Source: Limimaricola sp. G21655-S1 (GTDB lineage: Bacteria; Pseudomonadota; Alphaproteobacteria; Rhodobacterales; Rhodobacteraceae). Taken from it: 64,000 bases of DNA. Made by a program: the position numbers and the translations under genes. Where the stretch lies: contig NZ_JAPWGO010000016.1 of NCBI RefSeq assembly GCF_027213785.1, forward strand, positions 1 to 64,000, written 5' to 3'. The notes beneath the pieces are model-generated. The model was not told the origin of the DNA. It made no database searches and saw only the letters and a list, made by a program, of their open reading frames with translations. Shown in pieces: positions 26,973 to 36,976 of this stretch. Position 1 is the stretch's first letter; every line of letters begins with the position of its first letter.

Positions 26973-28172
26973 ATGTTTTCGCCGATGTTCCGCACCGCGC
27001 TGGTGTTGGGCCTGCTCTCTGCCGTGGGTCCCTTCACGATCGACATGTATCTGCCCGGCCTGCCGGGGCTTGCCGCCGATCTGGGCGTCGACGAGGCAGC
27101 GGCGCAGGCGACGATCAGCGCCTATTTCCTAGCCTTCGGCTTGGCGCAGCTCTTCTACGGGCCCTTCGCCGACGCGGCAGGCCGCAAGGCGCCGGTCTAT
27201 ATCGGCGTCGGCGTGTTCCTCGTGGCGACGATCGGCTGCGCCTTGGCACCGTCGCTGCCCTGGCTGGTGGCGTTCCGCGCCTTGCAGGGTCTGGGCTGCG
27301 CGGCGCTGATGGTGGTGCCGCGCGCCATGGTGCGCGACATGTATACCGGCCACGAAGCGACGCGGCTGGTGGCGATGATCATGCTGGTGATCTCGGTCTC
27401 GCCGATGCTGGCGCCGCTGTCTGGCGCGATCATGATGACCTTCACCGGCTGGCGCGGCATCTTCTGGGCGCTTGCGGTCGTGGCGGCACTGGCGCTGCTG
27501 TTGTCGGTCTTCGCCCTCAAGGAAACGCTGCCTGCGGAGCGCCGCCGCCCGGTGCGTCCGCGCCTGCTTGCGGTCTCGGCCAAGCGGCTGTTCCGCGACC
27601 CGACCTTCATGGCGCTGACCTTCGTGTCGGGCTTCGGCATGGCGAGCTTCTTCGTCTTCATCGCCTCCGCCAGCTTCGTCTACACGCAGCAATACGGGCT
27701 GACGCCGCTACAGTTCAGCCTCGCCTTCGCGACCAATGCGGTGGGCTTCTTCGGCGCGAGCCAGTTCGCCGCGACGCTGGGCCGCCGCATCGGCCTGTTG
27801 CGGATGCTGCGGCTGGCGCTGGCGGGCTTTGCCGTCTTCAGCCTGACGCTCCTGTCGATCACGGCGGCGGGCTACGCTTCGCTGCCGGTGCTGATGGGGC
27901 TGCTTCTGTGCGGCAACGCCTGCCTCGGCCTCGTCATTCCGACGAGCCAGGTCATGGCGCTCGACCCGCATGGCGAGATCGCCGGTCTCGCCTCGTCGCT
28001 GGGGGGCACGCTGCAGATGATGACGGGCGGGCTGATGGTCGCCCTCACGGGGCCGTTCTTCAACGGCACGGCGCTGCCGATGGTCGCAGTGATCGCGGGC
28101 TGCGCGGTGATGGCGCTGGGTCTCGCGCTCGTGGCGCTGGGCCGGGGCGAGAGAACGCCGCAGCCGGCCTGA
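26973..28172 (+). CDS. Bcr/CflA-type MFS drug efflux transporter
   Basis: 399 residues, 12 membrane helices. Typical DHA1 family landmarks: FTIDMYLPGLPGLAADLGV in helix 1, the loop motif GPFADAAGRKAPVYIG, RALQGLGCAALMVVPRAMVRDMY in helix 4, and MLAPLSGAIMM in helix 5. Proton-driven export of drugs or small metabolites is expected; substrate unknown. It follows the ABC exporter on the same strand with a 104-base gap. Confidence 0.9.
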   Translation: MFSPMFRTALVLGLLSAVGPFTIDMYLPGLPGLAADLGVDEAAAQATISAYFLAFGLAQLFYGPFADAAGRKAPVYIGVGVFLVATIGCALAPSLPWLVAFRALQGLGCAALMVVPRAMVRDMYTGHEATRLVAMIMLVISVSPMLAPLSGAIMMTFTGWRGIFWALAVVAALALLLSVFALKETLPAERRRPVRPRLLAVSAKRLFRDPTFMALTFVSGFGMASFFVFIASASFVYTQQYGLTPLQFSLAFATNAVGFFGASQFAATLGRRIGLLRMLRLALAGFAVFSLTLLSITAAGYASLPVLMGLLLCGNACLGLVIPTSQVMALDPHGEIAGLASSLGGTLQMMTGGLMVALTGPFFNGTALPMVAVIAGCAVMALGLALVALGRGERTPQPA

Positions 28173-28193
28173 CGACCCCTCCAAGCCTGGTGC

Positions 28194-28227
28194 CGAAAGG
28201 GCCACCCCTCCCGGGGCGGCCCTTTCG
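28194..28227. terminator. Bidirectional terminator between MFS and RND genes
   Basis: Near-perfect inverted repeat: cgaaagggcc (28194-28203) with ggccctttcg (28218-28227), and cccc with gggg inside, one mismatch. It lies between convergent genes and carries aaag/cttt on both flanks of the G-C core. Confidence 0.75.
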
Positions 28228-28234
28228 CCGTTGC

Positions 28235-31200
28235 TCACTCGGCGGCGCGCAGCGTCGCCGCCACGGGCGGCACCGGCCCGTCCTCGCCCTCCCACAGGAT
28301 CTCCGGCGCCTTGATCCGGCGGGCCTCGCGCCGGAGCGCCCAGTCGCGCGCCGCCCGGCTGCCGCGTCCCATCGAGAGCCGGGCCAGCAACCGCGACATC
28401 CAGTGCGCGTAGCGCGCGGCCCAGATCCGCAGAGCGAGCATCGCCGGCGTGAAGACCAGCGTCAGCACCGTGGCGATGCCGAGGCCGAAGACCACGGCGG
28501 TGGCGAGTTGCTTCCACCACAGGGCGGTCGGGCTGTCGATCGTGTAGCCGCCGCCGAAGAAGTCGAGGCTCAGCCCGAACATCATCGGCGCGAGGCCCGC
28601 CATGGTGGTGACGGTGGTGAGAAAGACCGGGCGGATGCGGTCCTCGGCGGTACGGATCACCGCCTCGGTGCGCGGCATGTAGCGCTCGTAATCCTGATAG
28701 GTGTCGATCAGAACGATGTTGTTGTTCACCACGATCCCCGCCAGCGCCACGATGCCTGTGCCGGTCATGATGATCGAGAAAGTCTGCTCCATCACCAGCA
28801 TGCCGATCAGCACTCCGGCGGTGGACATCACCACCGCGAGGAGCACCAGTACCGCGTTGTAGAAGCTGTTGAACTGCGCCAGCAGGATGATGAACATCAG
28901 CCCCAGCGCGCCGGTGAAGGCCCATTGCAGGAAGGCTTGGCTTTCGGCCTGGTCCTGCTGGTCGCCGGTCCACTCCCAGCCGATCCCGGGGGGCAGGGGC
29001 GACGTCTCAAGCCACTCGGTCAGCACCTCGATGCGTTCGTTGGCGTTGACGCTGACGCGCGTGACTTCGCCCGCGTCGATGCGTTTCTGCAATTCGGGCC
29101 CGATCTCATCCTCGCGCACGACCCGACTGTCGTCGCCCTCCACCAGCTTGACCAAGCCCGGCAGCACGTCGGCCTTCACCTCAAAATAGCGCTGCTGGCC
29201 GACCCGCGTGATCTCGGCGAGCTTGGCCACTGGGGTACGGGTGACGAAGTTGGACAGCGGCACCAGCCCGGCGGGCGTCCGTACCCGCAGGCTGTCGAGC
29301 GTGGACAGCACGCGATCTTCTTCAGGCAGGCGCACCCGGATCTCGATCTCCTCGTCGGATGTTTCGACGCGCATCGTGTCGAGCATGATGCCCCGGGTGA
29401 CGAGCTGGACCATCGCGCCCACCGTCGCCACGTCGGCGCCGTAGCGACCGGCCTTCTCGATATCGACATCGATCTGCCAGTCGATCCCGGGCAGCGGCAG
29501 CGTGTCCTCGATCAGGGTCAGTCCCGGCGTCTCCTCGAACCGCTCGCGTGCCTGCGCCGTTGCGGCGCGCAAGACGTCGAAATTCTCGCCGGTGAGGCGC
29601 AGATTGACCGGTTTCGACGCGCCCGGCCCCTGGGCGAGGTTGAGGATCTCGATGCGGATGCCGGGAATGCCGTCGAGTTCGGCCTGCAGCCGTTCGAGCA
29701 CCACGTCGCCATCCAGATCGGCGAGGTCGTAGCCGTTCTCCCGCGCATAGGCGGGGCGCTCGTCCCATGGCACCAGCTCGATCTGCAGCTGGCCGACCGC
29801 GTCGGCCGGACCACCGGCACCCGCGGTGTTGGAGTTGAGGCCGCCTTCGCCCGCGAAGGCAAAGACCGAGCGGATGCCGGGAAAGCCGACCACCACCTCC
29901 TCGGCTTCGGCCACCATAGCGTCCTTCTCGGCGAGGCTGAGGTTGCCGCGCGCCTGCACGTAGATGATCGCCTGCTCGGGTTCGGTCTCGACGAAGAACT
30001 CGACGCCGTTGTTGTGGGTGCCGAAATAGGTGAAGGTCGTGAAGACGAAGGCGCCGACGCCGGCGATGGTCACGAGCGGCATCACCGGGTTGCCCGCGAT
30101 CAGCGCGATCAACCGCCCGAAGGGCGAACGGCGATAGCCCGCGCGCAGTCGTTTCGGGGCGCGCCGGATCTTGGCCGCCGCACCGAAAATCGTGGTCGCG
30201 ATCGCCCCGGCCAGAGCGAGGCCGAGCCCCGGGGCCGCCTCGATCAGGCTGCGGGAGGGGCGCGCCTCGCCGGTCAGGTAGCCTGGGTTCAACGCCAGCA
30301 TCAGCCCCACGAAGATGAGCCCCGCCGCCGGCGGCACCAGCGCCGCGCGCACCACCCATGGCAGTCGCCTCCGCAGCCCCTCCGACACATGCAGGAGGCC
30401 ACGGCTCATCCGGCCCAGCACGCCGCCCATCACCGGCAGATAGATCAGCGCCACCACCAGCGAGGCCGAGAGCACGAAGATCAGCGTGACCGGCAGCATG
30501 CCCATGAACTGCCCCGCGACACCGGGCCAGAACAGCATCGGCAAAAAGGCGCAAAGCGTGGTCGCGGTCGAAGAGACCACCGGCCAGAACATCCGCTTGG
30601 CGGCCTCGACGTAGGCGTGCATCGGCCCGACGCCCTCGGAGATCCGCTTGTCGGCATATTCGACCACGACGATGGCGCCGTCGACCAGCATGCCCACGGC
30701 GAGGATCAGGCCGAACATCACGATGTTGGAGATGGAGATGCCCATCACCGCCAAGAGCGCGAAGCACAACAGGAAGGATGTCGGGATCGCGAAGCCGACC
30801 AGCAGCGCCGGGCGCGGCCCGAGGGTTGCCAGCACCACGATCATCACCAGAGCGATCGCGGTGAGCACCGAGCCCTCGAGCTGGCTGACCATAGAGGCGA
30901 CGTTGCTGCTCTGGTCGTTGGATGTGCCGACCTCGATCGCCGCGCGCAGGTCCTCGGGCCACGAGGCGCGCTCGGCCTCGACGGTGTCCCGCACGAGCGC
31001 GGCTGTATCGATCAGGTTGTAGCCCTTGCGCTTGACCACCTGCAGCGCCACCGTGGTTTCGCCGTTGTAGCGCGCGGTGGAGGTGCGATCCTCGAAGGTC
31101 AGGCGGATCGTCGAAAGATCGCCCAGCGTCACCACCCGGTCGCCATTGGTCTTCACCGGGATGTCGTAGATGTCGCGCGGCTCGTCGAAGCTCGACGGGA

Positions 31201-31885
31201 TCTTCACCGAGAAGGTGCCTTGCGCCGTCTCGACCTCGCCCGCGGCGATCAGCAGGTTGTTGCTGGTGACCACCTGCAAGAGCTCGGCGGCGGTGACGTT
31301 GTAGGCCTCGAGCCGGAGCGGGTCGATCTCCACCTCGAGCATCTCGTCGCGCTGGCCGGTGAGATTGGCCGAGAGCACGGCGTCGAGCCCTTCGAGCCGG
31401 TCCTGAAGCGACTTTCCGACACGGATCAGCGTCCGCTCGGGCAGGGGGCCCGTCAGGTTGACGATGATGATCGGAAACTCGGAGAAGTTGATCTCGGTGA
31501 CGGACCAGGCATCGGCGCCATCGGGAAACTCGGCCTCGGCCGCGTTCATCGCATCGCGCACATCGGCCATGATCTTGGTCTTGTCCCAGCCGAAGGCGAA
31601 TTCGAGCGCCACCCCCGCATAGCCTTCGGAGGCGTTGGAGATCATCGTGTCGAGGCCGTCGAGATCGGCGAGCCGCGTCTCCATCGGCTTGACCAGAAGC
31701 TGTTCGGCATCCTCGGCCGAGATGCCGGGGAAGGGCACCGAGACAAAGAGCGCCGGGATCTCGATATCGGGCTCGCCCTCTTTCGGCAGGCCGATATAGG
31801 CGGCGATGCCCGCCGTGAGGCTGAGCACGATGAAGGCGATGATCATCCGGGCGCGCGAGGCGGCCCAGTCGACGATGCCGGTCAT
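28235..31885 (-). CDS. RND efflux permease with enlarged central region
   Basis: 1216 residues from ATG 31885, longer than the usual 1030-1050 of HAE1 pumps. The start and the docking domains are typical (IVDWAASRARMIIAFIVLSL, SVPFPGISAEDAEQLLVKPME). The extra length includes two additional hydrophobic segments between halves (AALVPPAAGLIFVGLMLAL and LGLALAGAIATTIFGAAA, about residues 500-570). In helix 4 the proton-relay pair reads VDGAIVVVEY, with only one Asp; in helix 10 the usual Lys is replaced in GIVVNNNIVLIDT. It overlaps the adaptor gene by four bases and should form an inner-membrane trimer with it; no TolC-like gene is nearby. A longer in-frame reading upstream lies within the adaptor gene. 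Confidence 0.93.
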   Translation of the reverse strand: MTGIVDWAASRARMIIAFIVLSLTAGIAAYIGLPKEGEPDIEIPALFVSVPFPGISAEDAEQLLVKPMETRLADLDGLDTMISNASEGYAGVALEFAFGWDKTKIMADVRDAMNAAEAEFPDGADAWSVTEINFSEFPIIIVNLTGPLPERTLIRVGKSLQDRLEGLDAVLSANLTGQRDEMLEVEIDPLRLEAYNVTAAELLQVVTSNNLLIAAGEVETAQGTFSVKIPSSFDEPRDIYDIPVKTNGDRVVTLGDLSTIRLTFEDRTSTARYNGETTVALQVVKRKGYNLIDTAALVRDTVEAERASWPEDLRAAIEVGTSNDQSSNVASMVSQLEGSVLTAIALVMIVVLATLGPRPALLVGFAIPTSFLLCFALLAVMGISISNIVMFGLILAVGMLVDGAIVVVEYADKRISEGVGPMHAYVEAAKRMFWPVVSSTATTLCAFLPMLFWPGVAGQFMGMLPVTLIFVLSASLVVALIYLPVMGGVLGRMSRGLLHVSEGLRRRLPWVVRAALVPPAAGLIFVGLMLALNPGYLTGEARPSRSLIEAAPGLGLALAGAIATTIFGAAAKIRRAPKRLRAGYRRSPFGRLIALIAGNPVMPLVTIAGVGAFVFTTFTYFGTHNNGVEFFVETEPEQAIIYVQARGNLSLAEKDAMVAEAEEVVVGFPGIRSVFAFAGEGGLNSNTAGAGGPADAVGQLQIELVPWDERPAYARENGYDLADLDGDVVLERLQAELDGIPGIRIEILNLAQGPGASKPVNLRLTGENFDVLRAATAQARERFEETPGLTLIEDTLPLPGIDWQIDVDIEKAGRYGADVATVGAMVQLVTRGIMLDTMRVETSDEEIEIRVRLPEEDRVLSTLDSLRVRTPAGLVPLSNFVTRTPVAKLAEITRVGQQRYFEVKADVLPGLVKLVEGDDSRVVREDEIGPELQKRIDAGEVTRVSVNANERIEVLTEWLETSPLPPGIGWEWTGDQQDQAESQAFLQWAFTGALGLMFIILLAQFNSFYNAVLVLLAVVMSTAGVLIGMLVMEQTFSIIMTGTGIVALAGIVVNNNIVLIDTYQDYERYMPRTEAVIRTAEDRIRPVFLTTVTTMAGLAPMMFGLSLDFFGGGYTIDSPTALWWKQLATAVVFGLGIATVLTLVFTPAMLALRIWAARYAHWMSRLLARLSMGRGSRAARDWALRREARRIKAPEILWEGEDGPVPPVAATLRAAE

Positions 31886-33111
31886 TGCGCCTGCTCCCTG
31901 TAGCGCGGCGCGACGCGGACCCCGTCGGTCACGTATTCCTGACCCACCACGATGACCGACGCCACCGGGTCGAGCCCTGCCACCAGCACGCCCTCGGGCG
32001 TGTCGCGCAGCAACTCCACCGGCATGAAGCGCGCCACCGGCGCCGCTTCCGGACCGCCGACGGTCCTGACCCCGAGCTGGCCCGAATCGTCGAGCGTCAG
32101 CGCCGATTGCGGCAGCAGATGCGCCTCCGTGCCGTTGGTATCGACGAGAATTTCGGCGGTCTGGCCGTCGCGTATTTCGAGATCGGCATTGGGCACGTCG
32201 ACCTCGACCCGGAAGGTGCGGGTGGTCTCGTCGGCCGAGCGCGACACGAAGCTCACCTCGCCCGAAAGCGCGCGCCCCGAGGCGAGGCGGCCGGTGGCCC
32301 GGGCGCCGACGCGGATTTCGTCGACATGGACCTCGGGCACGAAACCCACGAGCTTGATCGGGTCGAGCTGAACGATGGTCGCGCAGGGCGAGCCGGTCTG
32401 CATCAGCAGGCCCAGCTCCGCCGTGTCGGTTTCCAGCAGTCCGGCGAATGGCGCACGGATGATCAGCCGGTCGATCTCGCGCTCGGCCGAGGCCACGGCG
32501 GCCTGCGCCGCCTCGATGCCGGCGCGGGCCGAGACGAGGTTGGACTCCGCGCTCTGCACTTGTGCGGTCGCCGCCTCGAGCGCCGCCTCGGCGCTGATCA
32601 CCGAGGTCTCGCTCTGGTATCCGCCCTGGCTCAGGCGTCGCGCATTGCTGAGGTTGATCTCGGCCTCGCGCAGTCGCGCCTCGGCCTCGGCCTTGCCGGC
32701 CTGTGCGGTGGGCACGCGGCTTTCGGCTTCGCTCAGCCGGGCCTGCGCTTCGGCAAGCTGGATCTCGCGGGTGCCGGGGTCGAGCTCGCACAGCGCCTCG
32801 CCGGTTTCCACGAAGGCGCCCTTGCGCAACGGCTCAGAAATCACCCGTCCCGAGGTCTCGGCGCGCACCTCGACCTGTCGCGCCGCCTCGGTGCGACCGC
32901 GCAGAACGACCGTGTCGTCGACCTCCCGCGCCCTGCTGCGCAACGCCACGACACCCACCTGCGGCGTGCCGTCCTCGGCTTTTGCCAGATCGGTATCCTC
33001 GGCAGCCGCGCCGTCGATCTGGGCAATGGCGTAGAGGCGATCGCGATCGACGATCAGGAGATAGAGAAAGCCAGCCACCAGAATCGCGGTGAGGGCAGGG
33101 ATCAGTTTCAT
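31882..33111 (-). CDS. RND efflux periplasmic adaptor (HlyD/AcrA-like)
   Basis: 409 residues: N-terminal membrane anchor (about 2-20), a barrel/lipoyl domain with VRAETSGRVISEPLRKGAFVETGEALCELDPG, a long Ala/Glu-rich coiled-coil hairpin (about 110-200), the second lipoyl half with IRAPFAGLLETDTAELG, a beta barrel (VDEIRVGARATGRLASG) and a membrane-proximal domain. It links the RND pump to an outer-membrane channel. Start ATG 33111 follows aaaggaa; a start 129 bases upstream would precede the anchor with no homology. Confidence 0.92.
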   Translation of the reverse strand: MKLIPALTAILVAGFLYLLIVDRDRLYAIAQIDGAAAEDTDLAKAEDGTPQVGVVALRSRAREVDDTVVLRGRTEAARQVEVRAETSGRVISEPLRKGAFVETGEALCELDPGTREIQLAEAQARLSEAESRVPTAQAGKAEAEARLREAEINLSNARRLSQGGYQSETSVISAEAALEAATAQVQSAESNLVSARAGIEAAQAAVASAEREIDRLIIRAPFAGLLETDTAELGLLMQTGSPCATIVQLDPIKLVGFVPEVHVDEIRVGARATGRLASGRALSGEVSFVSRSADETTRTFRVEVDVPNADLEIRDGQTAEILVDTNGTEAHLLPQSALTLDDSGQLGVRTVGGPEAAPVARFMPVELLRDTPEGVLVAGLDPVASVIVVGQEYVTDGVRVAPRYREQAQ

Positions 33112-33380
33112 CAGGTTCCTTTCGGGGCGCCCGCACGCCCTGTCGACGAGGCGATGATAACTTGGTGCCGGGAAAGCACGAAGCGTCGCGACGCACTGAA
33201 CTGTCCGGTTCAAACTACGATTCGGCGGCATCCTACTCAATGCACATTTCGTAGACGCGACATGGGGTCACGGGGGCAACTTGCCGTCGCCGCGCGGCCC
33301 TTGTCCCCGCGCATGGCTTCACGATAAGACAGGCCCGATCCGACATGGCGCCCAGGCGCAACCCGAAGGGGAGACGAGGC

Positions 33381-34055
33381 GTGAGCAATCCCGACAGCTT
33401 CATCGACGAGGTCAGCGAAGAAGTCCGGCGCGACCGGCTGTTCCACCTGCTGCGGCGCTATGGCTGGATCGGTCTCGCCATCGTCGTGCTGATCGTCGGC
33501 GGCGCGGCGGTCTATGAATGGCGCCAGTCGCAGATCGCCGCCGAGGCGCAGGCGCGGGGGGACGCGCTCCTCGCCGCTCTGGCCGAGCCGGAGGCCGCCG
33601 CGCGCGCCGAGGCCCTGGCACCGATCGCGGCGCAATCCGGCGATGCCGTGGTCCCGCAACTGGCGCTCGCCGCGGAGCAGCAGGCCGCGGGTGATGCCGA
33701 GGCCGCCGTGGCCACGCTCGATGCGCTGGTCGGCAATGGCGAGGTCGCCGAGATCTACCGCGATCTCGCGGCGCTGAAATCGGTCCTGATCGATGCCGGC
33801 CGCTCGCCCGAGGACAAGCTCTTGGCGCTCGAGGCGCTGTCGGCGCCCGGCGCGCCGTTCCGCATGCTCGCGCTCGAGCAGATCGCCCTCGTCCGGCTGG
33901 CGCAGGGCGAGCAGGATGCGGCCCTCGACCAGCTGCGCGCCATCATGGAAGATGCCGAGACGACACCGGACTTGCGCGACCGCGCCGCAAGCTTGATGGT
34001 TGCGCTGGGCGTCCCGCCCGAGGACGCGGCCGCAACGGCGGCCCCGGCCGAATGA
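33381..34055 (+). CDS. YfgM-like TPR membrane protein
   Basis: 224 residues from GTG 33381 (behind ggggagacgagg). N-terminus SNPDSFIDEVSEEVRRDRL, one membrane helix (about 22-43, YGWIGLAIVVLIVGGAAVYEW), then an Ala-rich helical domain with TPR-like repeats. This is the DUF2133/TPR_21 family; E. coli YfgM associates with SecYEG and periplasmic chaperones. It lies directly upstream of bamB and der, the same order (yfgM-bamB-der) as in E. coli, which supports the call. An ATG 36 bases upstream is an alternative start. Confidence 0.87.
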   Translation: MSNPDSFIDEVSEEVRRDRLFHLLRRYGWIGLAIVVLIVGGAAVYEWRQSQIAAEAQARGDALLAALAEPEAAARAEALAPIAAQSGDAVVPQLALAAEQQAAGDAEAAVATLDALVGNGEVAEIYRDLAALKSVLIDAGRSPEDKLLALEALSAPGAPFRMLALEQIALVRLAQGEQDAALDQLRAIMEDAETTPDLRDRAASLMVALGVPPEDAAATAAPAE

Positions 34056-34111
34056 TCGAAAAGCGACCGGGACAGGTCGCAGGTAACCACGAATAGGGGC
34101 GAGGGGCAGTC

Positions 34112-35416
34112 ATGCGTCGCAGCGGAGTCATCGGAGCGGGGGCGCTGGCCCTTCTTGCGGCCTGTAGCCAGCCGGAAGTACGGCTGCCCGGCACGCGCAT
34201 CGGCGTGGCGATCCCCGGCGCTGCCGAAGCGGCAGGCGGCACCGCTGCGGCCCTTTCGCTTACGGCCCCCGTCGCCAATGCCGATTGGCCGCAGCGCGGT
34301 GGCGGCGCGGATCGCGACATCGCCCACCCGGCGCTCGGCGCGCAGCTGACACCGCTGTTCAATACCAGGTTCGGTGCCGCCGAGACGCGGCGCCTGCGCA
34401 TCACCGCCGAGCCGGTCGTCGCGGGCGGCCGCGTCTTCGTCATGGATGCCGAGGCCGGCGTTGCGGCGCTGGGCACAAACGGGGCCCTGCTTTGGCAGCG
34501 TGCGCTCGTACCGGCCGCCGACGCGGCGGGGCAGGCCTCGGGCGGCGGTCTCGCCACGGACGGGGCACGGCTTTACGCTGTCACCGGTTTCGGCGAGCTG
34601 GTGGCGCTCGACGCCGAAACCGGGGCCCGGCTCTGGACCCAGGATCTCGGTGCGCCGGGCGCAGGAGCGCCAGCCGTGGCGAACGGCACCGTCTATGCCG
34701 TATCGCGCGACGGGCGCGGCCTCGCGCTAGACACACGGACGGGCCGGGTCAAATGGCAGATTTCGGGGGTCGAAGACCTGCAGCGCTACGATGGCGGCGC
34801 CGGCCCCGCCGTGGACGGTGACCTCGCGGTGTTTCCCTTCACCTCGGGCGAGGTTGTCGGCACCTTCCCCGAAAGCGGTCGCCAGCGCTGGTCCGCCGTT
34901 GTCGCGGGCCGCCGCCCCGGCGCCGCCGCCGCACTCGCGGCGAACGGCATTTCGGGCGATCCGGTGCTCGAGGACGGGCGGGTCTATGTGGGCAATGCCT
35001 CTGGCCGAATGTCGGCAATCGACGATTTCACCGGTGAGACGCTGTGGAGCGCACCCGACGGAGCGATCTCGCCCGTGGTTCCCGCCGGCGGCTCGCTGTT
35101 CCTGCTCAACGACGTGAACCAGCTGGTGCGGCTCGACGCCGCGACCGGCGCTGCGCTGTGGCGGGTCGACCTGCCGGAAGGCGCGCCACAGGGTTTCTTG
35201 CGTCGTGACACCCGGATCGCCCATTACGGCCCGCTCCTGGCCGGTGGCCGCCTGATCGTCGCGGGTTCCGATGGCCTGATCCGCGAGTTCGATCCCCTGG
35301 CCGGGCAGCTGATGCGACAGACGCCGCTCGAAGGCGGCGCTGCCTCGGCCCCTGTGGTCGCGGGGGGGATCCTCTACGTCGTGACCTCCGACGGGTCGCT
35401 TGCCGCTTTCCGTTGA
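34112..35416 (+). CDS. bamB: Outer membrane assembly lipoprotein BamB
   Basis: 434 residues. Lipoprotein signal with lipobox LLAACS (Cys19), then an eight-blade PQQ-type beta-propeller with recurring blades such as GELVALDAETGARLWTQDL, GLALDTRTGRVKWQI, RMSAIDDFTGETLWSA and QLVRLDAATGAALWRVDL. BamB scaffolds the BAM complex for outer-membrane protein insertion. Position between the YfgM-like gene and der matches the known order. Start ATG 34112. Confidence 0.92.
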   Translation: MRRSGVIGAGALALLAACSQPEVRLPGTRIGVAIPGAAEAAGGTAAALSLTAPVANADWPQRGGGADRDIAHPALGAQLTPLFNTRFGAAETRRLRITAEPVVAGGRVFVMDAEAGVAALGTNGALLWQRALVPAADAAGQASGGGLATDGARLYAVTGFGELVALDAETGARLWTQDLGAPGAGAPAVANGTVYAVSRDGRGLALDTRTGRVKWQISGVEDLQRYDGGAGPAVDGDLAVFPFTSGEVVGTFPESGRQRWSAVVAGRRPGAAAALAANGISGDPVLEDGRVYVGNASGRMSAIDDFTGETLWSAPDGAISPVVPAGGSLFLLNDVNQLVRLDAATGAALWRVDLPEGAPQGFLRRDTRIAHYGPLLAGGRLIVAGSDGLIREFDPLAGQLMRQTPLEGGAASAPVVAGGILYVVTSDGSLAAFR

Positions 35417-35464
35417 CGCGCAATCGGTGTATGGGGCCCTCTTCCGCACGCGAAAGACCCTGAG

Positions 35465-36916
35465 ATGAGCTTCACCCTCGCCATCGTCGGACGGCCCAAT
35501 GTCGGCAAGTCCACGCTGTTCAACCGCCTCGTCGGGCGCAAGCTGGCTCTGGTGGACGACCAGCCCGGCGTCACCCGCGACCTGCGCGAGGGTCCGGCGA
35601 AGCTCGGACCGCTGCGCTTTACCGTGATCGACACCGCCGGCCTCGAGATCGCCACGGACGAAAGCCTGCAAGGCCGGATGCGGCGCCTGACCGAGCGCGC
35701 GGTGGACATGGCCGATGTCTGTCTGTTCATGATCGACGCCCGCGCCGGCGTGCTGCCGGCCGACGAGATCTTTGCCGACATCCTGCGTAAGCGGGCCAAG
35801 CACGTGATCCTCGCCGCCAACAAGGCCGAAGGCCGCGCCGGCCAGGGCGGTCTGCTCGAGGCCTATGCGCTAGGGCTGGGCGAGCCGCTGGGCCTTTCGG
35901 CCGAGCATGGCGAGGGGATGAGCGAGCTTCTGGCGATGCTGGAGCCGCTGGCCGGTGAATTCGAGGCCCGCGCCGAGGAAGACGCGCCGGTAATGGATGT
36001 CGATGTCGACGAAGAGGGCGAAACCGACGAGGATGCGCCTTGGGCGCCGACCGTCGATCGCCCCCTGCAGGTGGCCGTGGTGGGCCGCCCCAACGCCGGA
36101 AAATCGACGCTGATCAACAAGATCCTGGGCGAGGAGCGGCTGCTCACCGGCCCGGAGGCCGGGATCACCCGCGACGCGATCTCGCTTGCCATCGACTGGA
36201 ACGGCACGCCGTTCCGGATCTTCGACACGGCGGGCATGCGAAAGCGGGCCAAGGTTCAGGAAAAGCTCGAGAAGCTTTCGGTGTCCGACGGCCTGCGCGC
36301 GGTGAAGTTCGCCGAGGTCGTGGTAGTGCTTCTCGACGTGGAAATCCCCTTCGAGCAGCAGGACCTTCGCATCGCCGATCTGGCCGAGCGCGAGGGCCGC
36401 GCCGTGGTGATCGCGGTCAACAAGTGGGACCTCGAGGACGAGAAGCAGGACAAGCTGCGCGAGTTGAAGGAAAGCTTCGAGCGACTGCTGCCGCAGCTGC
36501 GTGGCGCGCCGCTGGTGACGGTTTCGGCCAAGACCGGCCGGGGGCTCGAGCGGCTGCACGACGCGATCCTGCGAGCGCACGAAGTCTGGAATCGTCGCGT
36601 TTCGACCGCGCAGCTCAACCGCTGGCTGGTCGGCATGCTGGAGCAGCACCCGCCGCCCGCGCCGGGCGGCCGCCGTATCAAGATGCGTTACGTCACCCAG
36701 GCTAAGACCCGGCCCCCTGCTTTCGTGGTGATGACCTCGCATCCCGACGCGGTGCCCGAGAGCTATTCCCGTTATCTCGTCAATGGCTTGCGGAACGACT
36801 TTGACATGCCGGGAACGCCGATCCGGTTGTTCCTGCGCGATCAGGGCAAGAAGAACCCGTATCAAAACCGCAAGAAGGCGCAGCCTTCTAGGCTACGGAA
36901 ACATCTCAAGGATTGA
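35465..36916 (+). CDS. der: Ribosome assembly GTPase Der (EngA)
   Basis: 483 residues with two consecutive GTPase domains and a KH-like C-terminal domain. Domain 1: GRPNVGKST (8-16), DTAGLE, and NKAE (usually NKxD/E). Domain 2: [19 protein letters not shown]. The KH part has [19 protein letters not shown]. An acidic linker ([20 protein letters not shown]) separates the G domains. Der is essential for 50S subunit maturation. A strong terminator follows. Confidence 0.96.
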   Translation: MSFTLAIVGRPNVGKSTLFNRLVGRKLALVDDQPGVTRDLREGPAKLGPLRFTVIDTAGLEIATDESLQGRMRRLTERAVDMADVCLFMIDARAGVLPADEIFADILRKRAKHVILAANKAEGRAGQGGLLEAYALGLGEPLGLSAEHGEGMSELLAMLEPLAGEFEARAEEDAPVMDVDVDEEGETDEDAPWAPTVDRPLQVAVVGRPNAGKSTLINKILGEERLLTGPEAGITRDAISLAIDWNGTPFRIFDTAGMRKRAKVQEKLEKLSVSDGLRAVKFAEVVVVLLDVEIPFEQQDLRIADLAEREGRAVVIAVNKWDLEDEKQDKLRELKESFERLLPQLRGAPLVTVSAKTGRGLERLHDAILRAHEVWNRRVSTAQLNRWLVGMLEQHPPPAPGGRRIKMRYVTQAKTRPPAFVVMTSHPDAVPESYSRYLVNGLRNDFDMPGTPIRLFLRDQGKKNPYQNRKKAQPSRLRKHLKD

Positions 36917-36920
36917 TGTG

Positions 36921-36950
36921 AAGAGAGCGCCGCAAGGCGCTCTTTTCTTT
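36921..36950 (+). terminator. Rho-independent terminator of der
   Basis: Stem agagcgcc (36924-36931) with ggcgctct (36936-36943) around a gcaa tetraloop, extendable by a-t pairs, followed by ttttcttt. Textbook structure. Confidence 0.93.
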
Positions 36951-36976
36951 GGCCTATTCGACTGGGTGAGGTGGGG

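Noticed and set aside
26729-31903. 1724-codon plus-strand open frame across the MFS and RND genes
   Set aside because: It runs in the wrong frame of the MFS gene and antisense to the RND gene, and reads as Arg/Gly/His-rich noise. An artefact of high third-position GC.
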